In this document: one piece after another, positions 35,745 through 48,644 of the stretch
Numbering within the stretch: the first letter of the stretch is position 1
Layout of the letters: every line of letters begins with the position of its first letter
NCBI RefSeq assembly: GCF_051020955.1
Contig: NC_135016.1
Coordinates: 25,825,131 to 25,889,130 of the forward strand
DNA from: Megalopta genalis
Lineage: Eukaryota > Arthropoda > Insecta > Hymenoptera > Halictidae
DNA: 64,000 nucleotides
Direction of reading: 5' to 3'
Notes under the pieces: generated by a model
Databases searched by the model: none
Told to the model about the DNA's origin: nothing
What the model saw: only the letters and a program-made list of their open reading frames with translations
Made by a program: the position numbers and the translations under genes

Positions 35745-36183
35745 ACAGGGTGTCCCGTAGCATGTACGATCCACTTCAGGAATGGATTTCTACACATGAA
35801 AACAATAAAAAAAAAGTTGATATAAACACATATCCTATTCGACCTTGTTTTTAAATTATGGCGATTTTCTTCACAACAAATGTTCGAAAAGAGCCCCTTG
35901 CAACACAAGTCTGGAGATGTTTTATCATTCATTGTCTCACTTTTTCCACATTTCTCTAGGAATTATTCGAATTTTATGGAAGCCTTGTACTAATCTCTAT
36001 TTGTAAACAGTAAGATAAACAGTTTATTCATTAACATTTTTCGAAATAATTATATCAACATACAACTTATCATAACTCAAAAACAAGGTCGAATAGGACG
36101 TATGTTTATATGAACTTTTTATATAATTTTCATGTGTACAATCTATTCCTGAAATAGATCCCACATGTTACGGGACACCCTGT
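35745..36183. mobile_element. Inverted-repeat MITE with ACAGGGTGTCCCGTA ends
   Basis: A 439-bp element bounded by ACAGGGTGTCCCGTA and its inverse TACGGGACACCCTGT. The arms extend inwards: CCTATTCGACCTTG near 35833 pairs with CAAGGTCGAATAGG near 36085. No transposase frame is present. A/T-only flanking bases prevent a clear target-duplication call. Confidence 0.85.
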
Positions 36184-36563
36184 ATATTAGTTGTAGATAA
36201 GCACTATAGCCTATTCAACAAGAATAAACTTATACAAAGTATATTTCTTTAAATAAATAATAAAACAACATTGTTAAATAATAAAGTTCGCACATCGTTA
36301 GTTTATACGTAAGAATAAAAATTAAATTAATTATTAAATTCCTGAAAATATGATGTGAATTGTATCGATTTTTTAAACATAGCACAAATTTTGGCATGCT
36401 CGGAATTGTAAGATATTAAAAGAAAGTACATACATACATATATATGTAAATTTTACATTATACCGCTAGTTCACTGTAAAAGTAACGACCATCAGATGGC
36501 GCAGTAATTTGAACATTACTTGATGCACAGGAGTTCCCAAGCTCTGGTGTGATCGGCAGCAAA

Positions 36564-39500
36564 ATGGCAGCGAGCGACTCTCACGCGGACGACAGCCTTT
36601 ATCCGATTGCTGTTTTGATTGACGAACTAAAAAACGAAGATGTACAGGTAATTCAAAATGTGCTAAAACTCAGTTTTACGCGGTTGCAAAATAATCGGCT
36701 TGTTGAAGCACATAAAACTACTGGAGAAGATACAGTGTCAAGGCGGCTGGAGCGGTGGCGTACTATTGAACAAAATATTCGTTTGTCTCCTGTCAGTTTA
36801 CTAAAAATGTTCTGTTTCACATATTAATACATCTAACGTTTTTATCCGACTGGACGTATAACAATTATCTCGTTGCAATCTCGACGCATACAAAACTTCC
36901 GGCTAGAAACATACATTATACTGCTAGGAAGGATAAAAGCATTCATGATGCTAATTACATTAATTCCATAATAGTACTTTCACAGAATTTTTTGTTACAG
37001 TTACGGCTGAACTCGATAAAAAAATTATCCACTATTGCTCTTGCTTTAGGCGTTGAACGAACACGTAGTGAATTAATACCGTTTTTAACGGAGTCTATGT
37101 ACGACGAAGATGAAGTTTTACTAGCATTGGCAGAACAACTTGGACAATTCACACCTCTTGTGGGAGGTCCAGAATATGTTCACTGCTTATTGGTAATAAT
37201 ATCATTTAGGATAGTAAATATTAGTAATAATATCATAAGGATATCGTTTGACATTCTATAGTATACTTATATAGTATATTTATAATACTCGTAATACTTT
37301 TATTTGTAGTAAGATTTTTAATTAAATGATTATTTTATGTATACTAAAATAATTTTTCATATTTTTATGATAGTACAAAATAAATTTGCTTTTCGCAGCA
37401 ATAGATCAAGTATCTCGGTTATTTTATATTAATTTATTTGAGATGATATCTTTATAAATATATGAAACATTAAAAATTAATGATGAGAAATATACTTGCT
37501 ATGAAAGTCTAAATTCTATATATATTTCTACTGTAGAGATGAAATTTGTATATTAAAAATAGGTATTCTTTAATTTAGAAACCATTAGAGTCTTTGGCCA
37601 CAGTTGAGGAAACAGTAGTACGAGACAAAGCAGTGGAATCTTTGAGAACAATTGCTGCTCAACACAGTCCACAAGATTTGGAAGAGCAGTTTGTTCCCTT
37701 GATTGATCGGTTAGCAGGAGGAGATTGGTTTACCTCAAGAACTTCGGCATGTGGCTTATTCAGTGTCTGTTATCCACGAGTTAGTCCATCGGTTAAAGGT
37801 AGAAAATAATTTCATTTTCAAAATATAGAAATATGTGAAATCAATTTATACATTTGTATTCTTATCCACATATAGCATGTCTACGAAGTCATTTTCGTAA
37901 ATTGTGCCAAGATGACACGCCAATGGCACGTCGGTCTGCTGCTTCAAACTTAGGAGAATTTGCAAAAGTTATGGAAATTGAATATGTGAAAGCAGATTTA
38001 ATTCCTATGTTCGTTATTCTAGCACAAGATGAACAAGTAAGGCAATATAAACACTATTTCTGGCATTACTGTAATAATCAAGTTTATAGAATTTACATAA
38101 ATTTTTAATTCTGCAGGACTCTGTACGCCTCTTAGCTGTTGAAGCTTGTGTCAGCATTGCAGCTTTGTTACCACAAGAGGATGTAGAACAATTAATCATG
38201 ACCACACTTCGGCAATGTACAGCTGATCAATCATGGCGTGTACGCTACATGGTGGCAGATAAATTTACTGATGTAGGTATTCTTAACATATAATATTCTT
38301 AACATCGCATCACTCTTTTTCCGAGTAATTGACTTCTTAATTTCGATTTATTATATCTTAGCTACAAAAAGCTGTTGGTCCAGAAATTACAAAAGTAGAT
38401 CTTGTACCAGCATTTCAAGTACTGTTAAAAGATATAGAAGCTGAAGTAAGAGCCGCTGCAGCAGATAAAGTTCGTGATTTTTGTCAAAATCTTGACAAAT
38501 TCAATCAAGAATCTATAATTATGACAAATATATTACCTATAGTTAAGGAACTCGTATCAGACCCTAATCAACATGTGAAATCAGCTTTAGCAAGTGTTAT
38601 AATGGGCCTCAGTCCAATACTTGGGAAACATAAGTATGTTAACATTTATTATATAAATATGGAAGCATAATATAATTTATTACATAATAATATTAAAATT
38701 TTCAAAATTTACAGCACGATCGAACATCTTTTACCTTTATTCTTGTCACAACTTAGAGATGAATGTTCAGAAGTACGACTCAACATTATCAGTAATTTAG
38801 AATGCGTTAATGAAGTTATTGGCATACAACAGCTTTCACAGTCGCTTTTGCCAGCTATTGTGGAGTTAGCTGAGGATTCAAAATGGCGAGTAAGATTAGC
38901 CATTATAGAGTACGTATTTCTCATAGTATGTTTTCTTTCTAGTCTAGTTATCCAAAATATTAAATATAAACATGATTTAGGTACATGCCATTATTAGCTG
39001 GACAGCTTGGAGTTGAATTCTTTGACGAGAAATTAAATTCTTTATGCATGACATGGTTGGTAGATCACGTGTATGCTATTAGAGAAGCAGCTACATTAAA
39101 TTTGAAAAAGTTGGTAGAAAAATTCGGCCCGGAATGGGCACAAAATACAGTAATACCAAAAGTTCTAGCAATGTCGAGAGATCAAAATTACCTTCACAGA
39201 ATGACGTGTCTGTTTTGTATCAACGTGAGTAACAATATAAAAACGTGATGTATTACTTGTTTTTGTTATCCTTGCTCTTATCTTTGACTTAATTGGTTAC
39301 AGGTATTGGCTGAAGTGTGTGGTCCAGAAATTACAACAAAGGTAATGCTTCCAACTGTGTTAGCAATGGCCACCGACAACGTTGCCAATGTACGATTTAA
39401 TGTTGCAAAAACTCTCCAAAAGATTGGACCTTTTCTTGAGCCTTGTGCAGTGCAAGGTCAAGTAAAGCCTGTACTTGATAAGCTCAATACTGACAGCGAT

Positions 39501-39578
39501 GTCGATGTGAAATACTTTGCTTCAGAAGCAATTGCAGGCATCGCAGGTGAAGTATTTAATTCTAAAAGTAAACTATAA
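36564..39578 (+). CDS. PPP2R1A: PP2A 65-kDa regulatory (scaffold) subunit A
   Basis: Nine exons: 36564-36647, 37001-37192, 37579-37798, 37876-38036, 38117-38272, 38362-38633, 38715-38909, 38981-39224 and 39303-39578, giving 599 residues (human A-alpha 589). It is the insect Pp2A-29B homologue. The protein is a solenoid of 15 HEAT repeats that joins the catalytic C subunit to variable B subunits and controls PP2A targeting. Characteristic repeat sequences are DSLYPIAVLIDELKNEDVQ, the RRSAASNLGEFAK repeat, WRVRYMVADKF, NQHVKSALASVI, WRVRLAIIEYMPLLAGQLG and NVRFNVAKTLQKIG. The ATG sits in a Kozak-like AAAATGGC context. The last residues (GEVFNSKSKL) follow a GCAG|GTGAAG sequence that could serve as a donor, so another C-terminus is possible. 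Confidence 0.97.
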
Positions 39579-42234
39579 AGCTATAACTATATTATATAAA
39601 ATGAGAGAAATGCAGCGTATTCTATTGTCTCAAATACATATGTCTAATCCACTTTATCATTTTTATTTTTATTCTATTTTGGAACAGAAGACTACGATTT
39701 TAATCTTGGTAAATATTTTCACTGAATATTTGTTATACAATACGTACTATGTTTCAGCGTAGGTTGAGCAAGAAAAGAATTGCATTTAAATTTTATCCAT
39801 CAGTATCCAACTTCGACCTGAAGAAGTAACCTGCCGCAATATTTACACTTACACATGGCAACAGGTAACATTATTGCACAGTCAGAGCAGATCTAATGTC
39901 GAGAAATATAAACTTCAAATTAGTAGTTCATATTAAGCGATATTTTAAGTTCTGTTATATCTGTATATCTATTATTATATTACTTATTAAATATTCAATT
40001 TAATTGGTAAAATGTATTTCTTACACTTACCTAAATAATTATCGAAAAAATAATATAACATACCTCGAAATCATTCCTAAAAAAATCAGACGCCTCATTA
40101 TAATCTGCTCTTCCGCATATACTGGTAAAAAATTTTCTTTCATCTTTTATCAATGTTTTATTAAGCAGTATTTTAATTTGATATGTATACGTAATATTGT
40201 TAAGTATTGTCTTTGTAAACAGAATAATAAATTAATAATAATCAATGACACGATATTTATTTGAACTTCTTTATTTAATAGTCAATTTACTTAGATATCA
40301 TACAATTCGTATTATCACAGCTTATTACTATTTCCTTTCTACATATACATGCATATGGCTGATGTTAACACACATTGATATATATGTAAAATTAAATTAA
40401 TTCCTATTATTACATTATGAAAGCAACATTTTTTTCATTTATTTCTTGCATAGAATGTAATTGAAAATAGTACTAGCAATTTGTCAAGTCAGAAATTTCC
40501 AAATTTAGGAATCATATTACATCAATATTCAGATGTATTTGAAATATCGCGAATCTTAAATACATACTTTGCAGCAAGTACAGAATTCTTTACAAGAATA
40601 ATTACATTTTTGAATATAAATTTTGTCACATTAACCAATTTCATAATATAAAAATATAGTTACAATGAAAATGATATTTATTTATTGCATCGTATAATTC
40701 TATCTTAACATTTAACCATTTTTTATATTAAGCAGATTTTATGATACTTTTGTTAGTAATTCCTAATATAAAATAGCACTAACTATTGACATCTTGTAAA
40801 CTACAAATGTATTTTTTAGTAATCGTTAATGGAGTCACCACATGCAAGTATTAGCATTAAATTTATAATTATAATAGTCAGGTTTTTAAGCCAAGATGTT
40901 CTTGCAGTTCTACAAAAAAATGCAGCAAAAAATATTTGTTAGAATTGCAATATTACTCAGCATATTTTCTTCCAAGAAGAGGAAATACATCACTTTTCAG
41001 TTATACTATACTATATATACAGTCTACAAAACTAGATATTATATGACATACGAGTATTTTCAAATATAAAATTCGTATACCGCAGAAACAATCTATACTA
41101 ATTACATATTAAGAAGCGTAGCGCATCAATGAATTGTCCATTAAATACGTATTATTATTTACAATCTTTTTTATCTACAACCATAAATGAAGTATACCGT
41201 TTATATATATATATATATAACCATACAGTACAACAACAAAGAAAAGTCATTTTATCATATTTGAAACGATTATAGATTAAAGTGTAATTTTATAATTCGA
41301 AATGATCTATTTTATATACGTAAATAAAAAATTACATACATGTAAACACTGTACTTTCCATGTTTACATCCTATAATATGAATGGAAGTATTCTATATTT
41401 ACTAGAATCTGGTAATTTCAGAAACATTTCTGTTGTCATAACAGAATACAAAACTATGTTTAATTTTTGTAAATTTCAAATGTTTACAACATTTCTTTCT
41501 GTAAGTTTGAATTTATTCTTATTATAATTTTTATTATTCCCAATGTTTAATTTATAAATACTAATTCTAATGCTATACATTTGCTATTGTAAAAACACAT
41601 TGTCTCACTTAGATGACGTTTAAATGAGTTTAAACAGTTGTTTCCAAATTATTTGTTTCAATATCTTGTTCTTTCTTGTATAATTTCAGTAAGTTTGTAC
41701 AATTTAAAAAGTAACATTAATATTAATTGCCCAATACTAAATTCGTATGACCCTGAAATTACATTCCCAAAAGTTATCACATGATTGATATTGATTTAAT
41801 AAGTCAAGAATGTCCTATTTCTTAGCAGCAGAAATTTTTATATCCATAAACGTACTGCCTTTAATAAGATATGTTAATAACATAAGTTTAACGTTCGCTA
41901 CTAAGAAAACAAATACAATTAAAATTTCTTAAAGTTACGGTAACTGGTTTAACAGACTAGTTGAAAAATTGTATGAAAATTTGAAAATTTGGCAATCGTC
42001 TTTTCTTTTTAAAATAGTAGTAAATTATCACAGAATACATTTTTTTACAATTCATCGAGTAACTATCAATAGTAGTACTTCATCAATGATGTCAAGAATT
42101 ATAGAAAAATGTTCTGCGTATAACGTACACACTTTGAGACATTATTTACATTTGTTTAAATCATTAAGGATTTTGTTCTATATCTTTTTCTGTAAATTAC
42201 TCTTATCAGTAAAAAGAAAGAAAGCAAGTACTGA
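39579..42234. other. 3' UTRs and spacer between PP2A-A and the RING-CH gene
   Basis: Very A+T-rich DNA between two convergent genes. It should contain both 3' UTRs, and several AATAAA-type hexamers occur on each strand. The frames at 40004-40264 and 41969-42238 are low-complexity and unlike known proteins. Confidence 0.5.
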
Positions 42235-44619
42235 TTAGATCGTGGCTGTTTCAGACTTTGCTAAGTCTACACAAACCGTATGACTGATAGTAGAAACGTG
42301 TGCCGTTCCACTATTATCGGAACTAATAATGTTCAAGGATGAAATTTTGGCACGTTGATATGCTACCACAGTGTTCAAACTTAAAAACCTGCAAATCATT
42401 TTGACAATAAATTGATTTTAATTAACGGTGAACATTTTAACTAACAATTATTCTTAACTTACCTTATGCAGACATACATCACCAACAATGCAGTACCAGC
42501 TGCGAACATTCTAATAATAGGGCCCTCAACTAATTGAATGAGCGTCCAAGCGGCAGCTGAAGATCCACACATTGTTGTAACAATGACAATAGTTTGCAAA
42601 CAGTGTCGTGATGTGATTCCATTTTGCCAATCCAATCTATTCGCATGTTCAACATTATACTGCGCGCCACACACTTTGCATGTCAGACTATCAACGTTTA
42701 CAGAACTCTGAAATATGTATAAATATAAGAACTTAAGTAATCTAACAAATATTCAAAATTTAAACAATATCTTACCTCAACTAGCCATCGACGTAAGCAG
42801 TTATGGTGAACTGCACTTACATCACCTCGACATTGGCAAGGTTGTATTAGTGGGCCAGCATCTTGTCTCTCACTATCGTAACAAATCCAACAATCTTTAC
42901 TACTGATTGATGTTCCGTCTGAAAATAGTGCAGCATCTTGTTCTCCACTTTTGTCTTGTAATTCGATTTCTTTTACATATTTAGATTGATCTAATCTTTT
43001 AAATATACGCTTCGGGTTTAATATCCATAGTTGTTCCGGACTAAAATGTAAAGAAATAATTGTGACAGCTATAAAGTTTTCAAGTAACTCTATCATGAAG
43101 ATTATATCGAAGATTTCATTTGTAAGAAATGTACCTGAAGCAATTCCATAACACACATGGAAACCACAATATTACTCCAACTTCAATAACGCGGAAAACA
43201 ACGTCATGCCAATTCCTACTGTATAAAGGAACTCTATAATAAAAACAAATTAATTAAGACCAAATGCTGTATACTGTCCATACACATATAGTTTTTCCAG
43301 ACTCTTACTTAGTCTTCCAAAATTCACTGAATGTTTCACTACACAAAAATCCAACTATGATGAAAAGCATAAATGCTTGTGATAATAATCCAACACGAGA
43401 TTGATGCAATTGAGAAATGTTTATCTGTTCCTGCACTTGCAATGCTTGTGATGTGCTAGGTGTGGGTTCAAATAATTTTGCAGTAACTTGCTCTTCAGGA
43501 TTAACTTTTAAATCGGGAACTGTACGTTTATTTGCAACTCTAGTTTCCCGATAGTCATTCAAAAATCCACCTCGGATCTAGAACAAAAAATTGTTTTAAT
43601 ATATACAACATATTAAGAAATATATTTCATTATTTTCTCAACTAACCTTAAAGAAAACCTCTACTCCATAAATTAAGAAAAAGATGACAACAATAAACAA
43701 AAGTACTGCATAACATCCATTAAATATATGGGTGTAGAAGCTCTGAAACAAATAAAATTAAATATACATTTAAATATATTAATAATAATACCTAGTTATT
43801 TTTAACCAACAGAAAATGTTAATAACTAAATCTTTAAAGTATGTTTGCACATAATTTACCTGATCCTCTTCTGAATATATTTGAGCAGTAATAAATTCTG
43901 CTAATAGCAAAGAATATGTTAGTACATTAAATACTACAAAACCCATAAATGATTTCGAAAGAAATTGTGGCTTGTCCCATGACATATCTCTCAAATGAAA
44001 TACTTCAGCCCAGAAACAAACAATTAACGATGAACCGCTTAAAACAAGTGGATAATATGCAGACAATAAACTCCTAGACCATCCTTCTTTGAATGCATTC
44101 TGTAAAGATATTATAAGAAGATATTGTAAAGATATGAAAAATATTTTACAAGATTTTACTTACAGGAGATGTGAAATATGCTCCTCGAATTAACGAAGCC
44201 AAAAAGACAATAAAATATAAAACTTTTTGCGTGGTGACTCTACATGCTCTGAGAAAAGATGGTGCTTTCATTTTTTGCCATTCGGCAACAATACACATTA
44301 TAAGTTGTATCAGACAAATAAATGCCAACATAAAAAATATAGTTGCAAATGCAACATAGTAACTTAAATTTGGAACATGACACTCCAGTCCATCAAACTG
44401 AATCTGTAAGTGTGAAATTTTGATATAAAGACAAACCAATTATATTTAAAAATTTTTTCTTATTATCATAAAAATTACCTCGCACAAGCAAGTGCCATTA
44501 TGACATTCGCCATGTCCAGAACAATTTTCGTTACCACACGTGTCATTCCAAGCCATCATTCCAAATTTGACCAATAAAGATAATGGATTTTGTGTACTTA
44601 ATGCAATCATTTGTTCCAT
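42235..44619 (-). CDS. Multi-pass membrane RING-CH (MARCH-type) E3 ubiquitin ligase candidate
   Basis: Nine exons on the minus strand: 44619-44479, 44403-44164, 44099-43860, 43742-43647, 43577-43309, 43233-43135, 43040-42776, 42707-42463 and 42388-42235, giving 582 residues. In order: a Cys-rich EGF-like segment (C-x4-C-x5-C-x4-C-x-C, about 28-46); about seven hydrophobic helices between 60 and 360; a loop of about 50 residues; a RING-CH finger; two more helices (about 488-510 and 515-531); and a short tail. All RING-CH ligands are present: C412, C415, C430, C432, H440, C443, C460 and C463. By family this is an E2-recruiting ubiquitin ligase in membranes. The LIVCFWAEVFHLRD stretch recalls the TOM1/THH1 seven-helix family, which is an inference from memory. 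The ATG at 44619 starts just before the EGF-like segment without a classical signal peptide. Confidence 0.82.
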
Positions 44620-47428
44620 GATTGCTATGTATAAAGCTGACTGTTTTTACACAGTCGCCAAAATCTATAAAATATAATAAATGCTAAAATAATTGACATA
44701 TATGAGAGAAACGATTAATAGAATAATGGTATATATATTGGTTTTAGTATTTTTATAAAAATTCTTACTATATCATTTTTAATCGCAATCAATGAAACAC
44801 AGCAAATATTATTCTATGTATTAATTTTAACACAAAATTGTATACTGTTATTAACACACACCTTTGAATACTACATATTTCACAATAATAAAATTCTAAA
44901 ATAATAGCAGACAAAACAGAATTAGGTACAACATTAATATGATTATACAAAAGTTACTGTAGAATCTGCAGCACACAAAAAACAGAAAACAAAAAATTAT
45001 ATTTACATACCAAAAAATTAATTCATATGTAATATTTGCAAACAATAATCATAAGGTCGAATGTAGAACGACGAGACACGTATCGATGATAGAAACTAAA
45101 TAAATTAATATTTTCAATGTTTATTGCACTCACTGTCAGATTGAATTGTATAATTCGAAGTTAACACTTATTCCTTACTATTGCAAGTACAAATAATGAG
45201 ACAGTCCAAGTGCAGTTGTAGCCACCTACGCAACAATTCGACGATCCGTCAGTTGTCACTAACACTTCGTTTTTCGTAAATACTGACATCGAAGAAGAGT
45301 TATTATTAGGAAAGTTTACAACATTTTGAGGTGAAAGTGGCAGACGGAAACTATGTATAAATAAACTGTATACTTTATCTACGCTGCGAATTGACGTTCT
45401 TGTCTTCTGATCAAATCTACCACTAATAACATTATTCTAAGATGGATTTACTTTACTCGAAAGAGGAAAAAGTAGGTAAGACAGAATACCTTTTTATCTA
45501 CCTCCAAACAGTTCAACTGGCTCAAGTTAACAAAAGTTAAAAAGCTGGGTGATTTTGACAGTAATATACAATTATAAATAAATATTAAAATAGGAATACA
45601 AGAAGAATCGTAACCAAAGGAGAGAGCCTCTGTATATATACTTACATCATATGCAAAATAACTTTTTCTCATTGAAATAACAAGTCTCTCTTATATCGTG
45701 ATATTCTATGATTAATTTACACGTACCATAGTGATGAATTAATTTCTCTGATCTGTGTTTATTTTATTTACACTATGTATAACCTAAGCAGTTTTCAATG
45801 AACAATATTTATATCTAAATTGTGAATAATTATTTTTATATTATAAAATGAAATAATGAGAATGAGGTTTAAACAATATTTTGAACACTACAAACCACAT
45901 ATGTACATACAGTGATATCTAAGTTTCTGCAAGACTCTCCGATCACAGCGCACTCCGTTAGCAAAAATAGGAGTAGAAATTGCATTGCTCTGATTGGCTG
46001 ACGACTCAATATTAAGACAGGATTCTCTGCGGATTGGATACACAGTAAAACGGTGGGAATACTTGGAAAAACTAAGGGAAGTAGAAAAATCGTGTAAAAT
46101 CTCAGGCTTTACACTGTATTCTACTCCCTTCGTATTCCTACACACATTTTTTAGGATATGTCCATACAAAAAGTATTGTATACTTATTAGTTTTGATTTA
46201 AAATACGTTTTGTAATTTACGTACAGTTCGCGTTCATTTGGATATTATGCACTATGAATGTTGAAGTAAAACAATATAGCAATCTTCAGAATATTTATTA
46301 CAGAAGAACAATGAATGATAAAAGTAGATAATAACAATACATTATTAGCACAAATAAGGATGATTACACAAGAACAACGAATGATAAAAGGAGATAATAA
46401 CGATACAGTATTGGCATACATGATTTTTAACTGCCACACACTGAGATTTAAATATTGTATATGACCTGCATCATATGACCATACATATACATCTACATTC
46501 CAAAAATACATATGTACATAATTGCAGCGAACCAATCATAGACTACATATGTGGTAAGGGATGAGAAGGATCACGTTTCACATATGTACATATGCACATT
46601 GTAAATTTGTAGATTTTGTAAGTTAAATATGTTTTATCTTAATATCATTTCTCAAGACTATATATTTTTATTTTTTCCACTTTATATACATTGAAAAGTA
46701 ACAATCTTTTATCAACAAAAATAGATTGCTTTATGAACACATCGATCTACAAAAGAATTCTACATATGAATGTGTGTTTTGTATGTGTATACGTATTTGT
46801 GTACATGCAGTGATGTTCACCATTCTAGCTATCAATTTGTAAGTTTCCGAACGATTTCCAGGAGTTGGATGTTACGAAGTTGGTTCATTCTGTATCCAAA
46901 GTATATCATTGAAAGTACGTTGACGTTCTATTTCAATTAACAAAAGTATGTACTATTTTGCTATCTCTGACAATTCTTCTTATTAAATCAATGATCATTT
47001 TTATTTTAAAATGCATCGTGTATTACGTAATATCTATTTGAAACTCATAAAACTTTTTTCATTTAACTTGCCACAGTCGTCGATTGTGAAAAATCGACAT
47101 TCCTTTATATTTACTAAATAATTAAAAACATATAATTTACTTACATCTATAGTATTCAAATTTTCAATATAAGGTTGATTTATTAATCAACCATAAATGC
47201 AATTGACATGATATTAACAGCACACTGTGTACTAAAATCATTTAATAAGAACAGAATAAATATTTATTGAATCGTTAGTATTTCATATTTCTCAAACATA
47301 TTGTATAAAAGCATGTTTTCCTTGGTAAATCAATTGATATTTGCATTTACATACAATTGACATACATTTATGTAATCTTTTATAACAATATAACATTTCT
47401 TTATATTCATGTAGTGTTCATGTTTTAG
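44620..47428. other. Spacer between the RING-CH gene and COX6C
   Basis: A divergent gene pair, so both promoters should lie here. The 45950-46170 stretch is less A+T rich and holds CCAAT-like sites (GATTGGCTGA, GGATTGGATA). COX6C needs an upstream leader exon, because its ATG follows directly on an acceptor, but its position is not clear. No additional protein is supported. Confidence 0.45.
46301..46416 (+). repeat. Two-copy direct repeat, about 50-bp unit
   Basis: CAGAAGAACAATGAATGATA and the following 30 bp (46301-46350) recur with a few changes at 46367-46416. The period is 66 bp. Confidence 0.7.
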
Positions 47429-47740
47429 ATGTCGGAAGGACGTTTAGAAAAACCTCAGCTTCGTAATCTTCATATTACATATACTAGAAGGAGTTTGGGT
47501 CTAATGTTAGGTGGTACTATAATTTCTGGTATAATTTATAAATTAGCAGTTGCTGATCCACAAGCACGACAGATTGAAGAATTTTATAAGTAATAACAGT
47601 TTTATCAAGATTATAATAAAATAATTTTTCTCTTTCAGCTTCTTAACTGAAACTTTTTGTTCTGTTATAGAACATACAATGCTGAAGCATCATTAAAAAA
47701 AATGAATGATGCTGGACTTATGCAATCAGCTCCAAAATAG
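47429..47740 (+). CDS. COX6C: Cytochrome c oxidase subunit 6C (cyclope-type)
   Basis: Two exons, 47429-47589 and 47671-47740, give 76 residues, the usual size for this nuclear-encoded subunit of mitochondrial complex IV. The sequence has a short basic N-terminus (KPQLRNLHITYTRRS). One membrane helix follows (about 23-42, LGLMLGGTIISGIIYKLAV), then the conserved intermembrane tail FYKTYNAEASLKKM with AGLMQSAPK at the end. This matches the insect subunit 6C pattern of DP...FYKTY...A..F/L. The ATG lies immediately after TTTTAG, so a non-coding exon is spliced just upstream. The gene was missed by simple frame calling because each exon is short. Confidence 0.9.
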
Positions 47741-47774
47741 TGAATTTCATACATAACCATAAATACTTAGTGTT

Positions 47775-47780
47775 AATAAA
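47775..47780 (+). terminator. Poly(A) signal, COX6C
   Basis: AATAAA about 35 bp after the COX6C stop codon, giving a very short 3' UTR. Confidence 0.6.
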
Positions 47781-48349
47781 GAATTCCACCTACAATGTTA
47801 TGTACATACTTAATAAATAAATAACGAATGTTTAGGTATTTAACTTAAAGAATTCAACTACCTTAAAGAACTACAACATTGTTAAGTACTTAACAATACA
47901 TTGATTTTCATTTGTATTTATATTTTCTTTATTTATAATACTAGATTATCTAGTAAGTGAACACTAAAATGCTTTATTAACTGTAATGTGAATTTCATTT
48001 ACTTTCAGATACTATATTTCTGATGGTTAATTAATTATACTTCAAGTGTGTATATATAAAAAAATGTTTAAAGGAAAAATATTTAAATTAATAATCTTTT
48101 ATTTACTTTGTTTATATGTGGGATTGCAGATTATTTATATGTATTTTCAAAAGTAATTCGAAATAGTTTTGTGAAAATAAGAGGAATTTCGTAGTATATT
48201 AAAAGATATGCTCTAATATTCATAAGTATATTTCTATATAACATCAGGAAAAAGTCTATATTAATGTACAATAATTAAAAATATAATACTAAACATTATT
48301 AAATTCAATGAATATGAGCTGTAAGAGGTTAGGAAATTTCAATGTTAAT

Positions 48350-48644
48350 ATGATTGGCAAGATGGCGCCTCTCGAATACCCAGCGTGCCCCGCGCGATTG
48401 ATTTGCGCATGTCAGTTGTTCGCATTGCAAATGGCGGCTCCTTGTTATTGTTCATGGCGTTTTATGACTTGTCCCTTTATATTACCGATTATGTCGAGTT
48501 TTTTCGTGATTCCTACCGCGCGTTGTGTGCAGAAAGTGAAATAAGACTTGCGCGGCATATTTTAGATTAAAATTAGTGCTCCAGTGGTGTGGCTGCGTAC
48601 ATTTCGGACGCGAGAAATCCCGCACGAAGTTGGAAAGAAATGGG
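48350..48644 (+). promoter_or_regulatory. CpG-rich promoter and first exon candidate of NCOA6
   Basis: A sharp rise in G+C and CpG within A+T-rich DNA. It contains YY1-like matches CAAGATGGCGCC (48358-48369) and GCAAATGGCGGC (about 48427-48438). It ends at a donor-like site (GGG then GTAACG) at 48644. The likely target is NCOA6, the next gene on this strand, through a long spliced leader. A 53-codon ATG frame (about 48412-48570) inside it would be an upstream ORF or chance. Confidence 0.45.
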
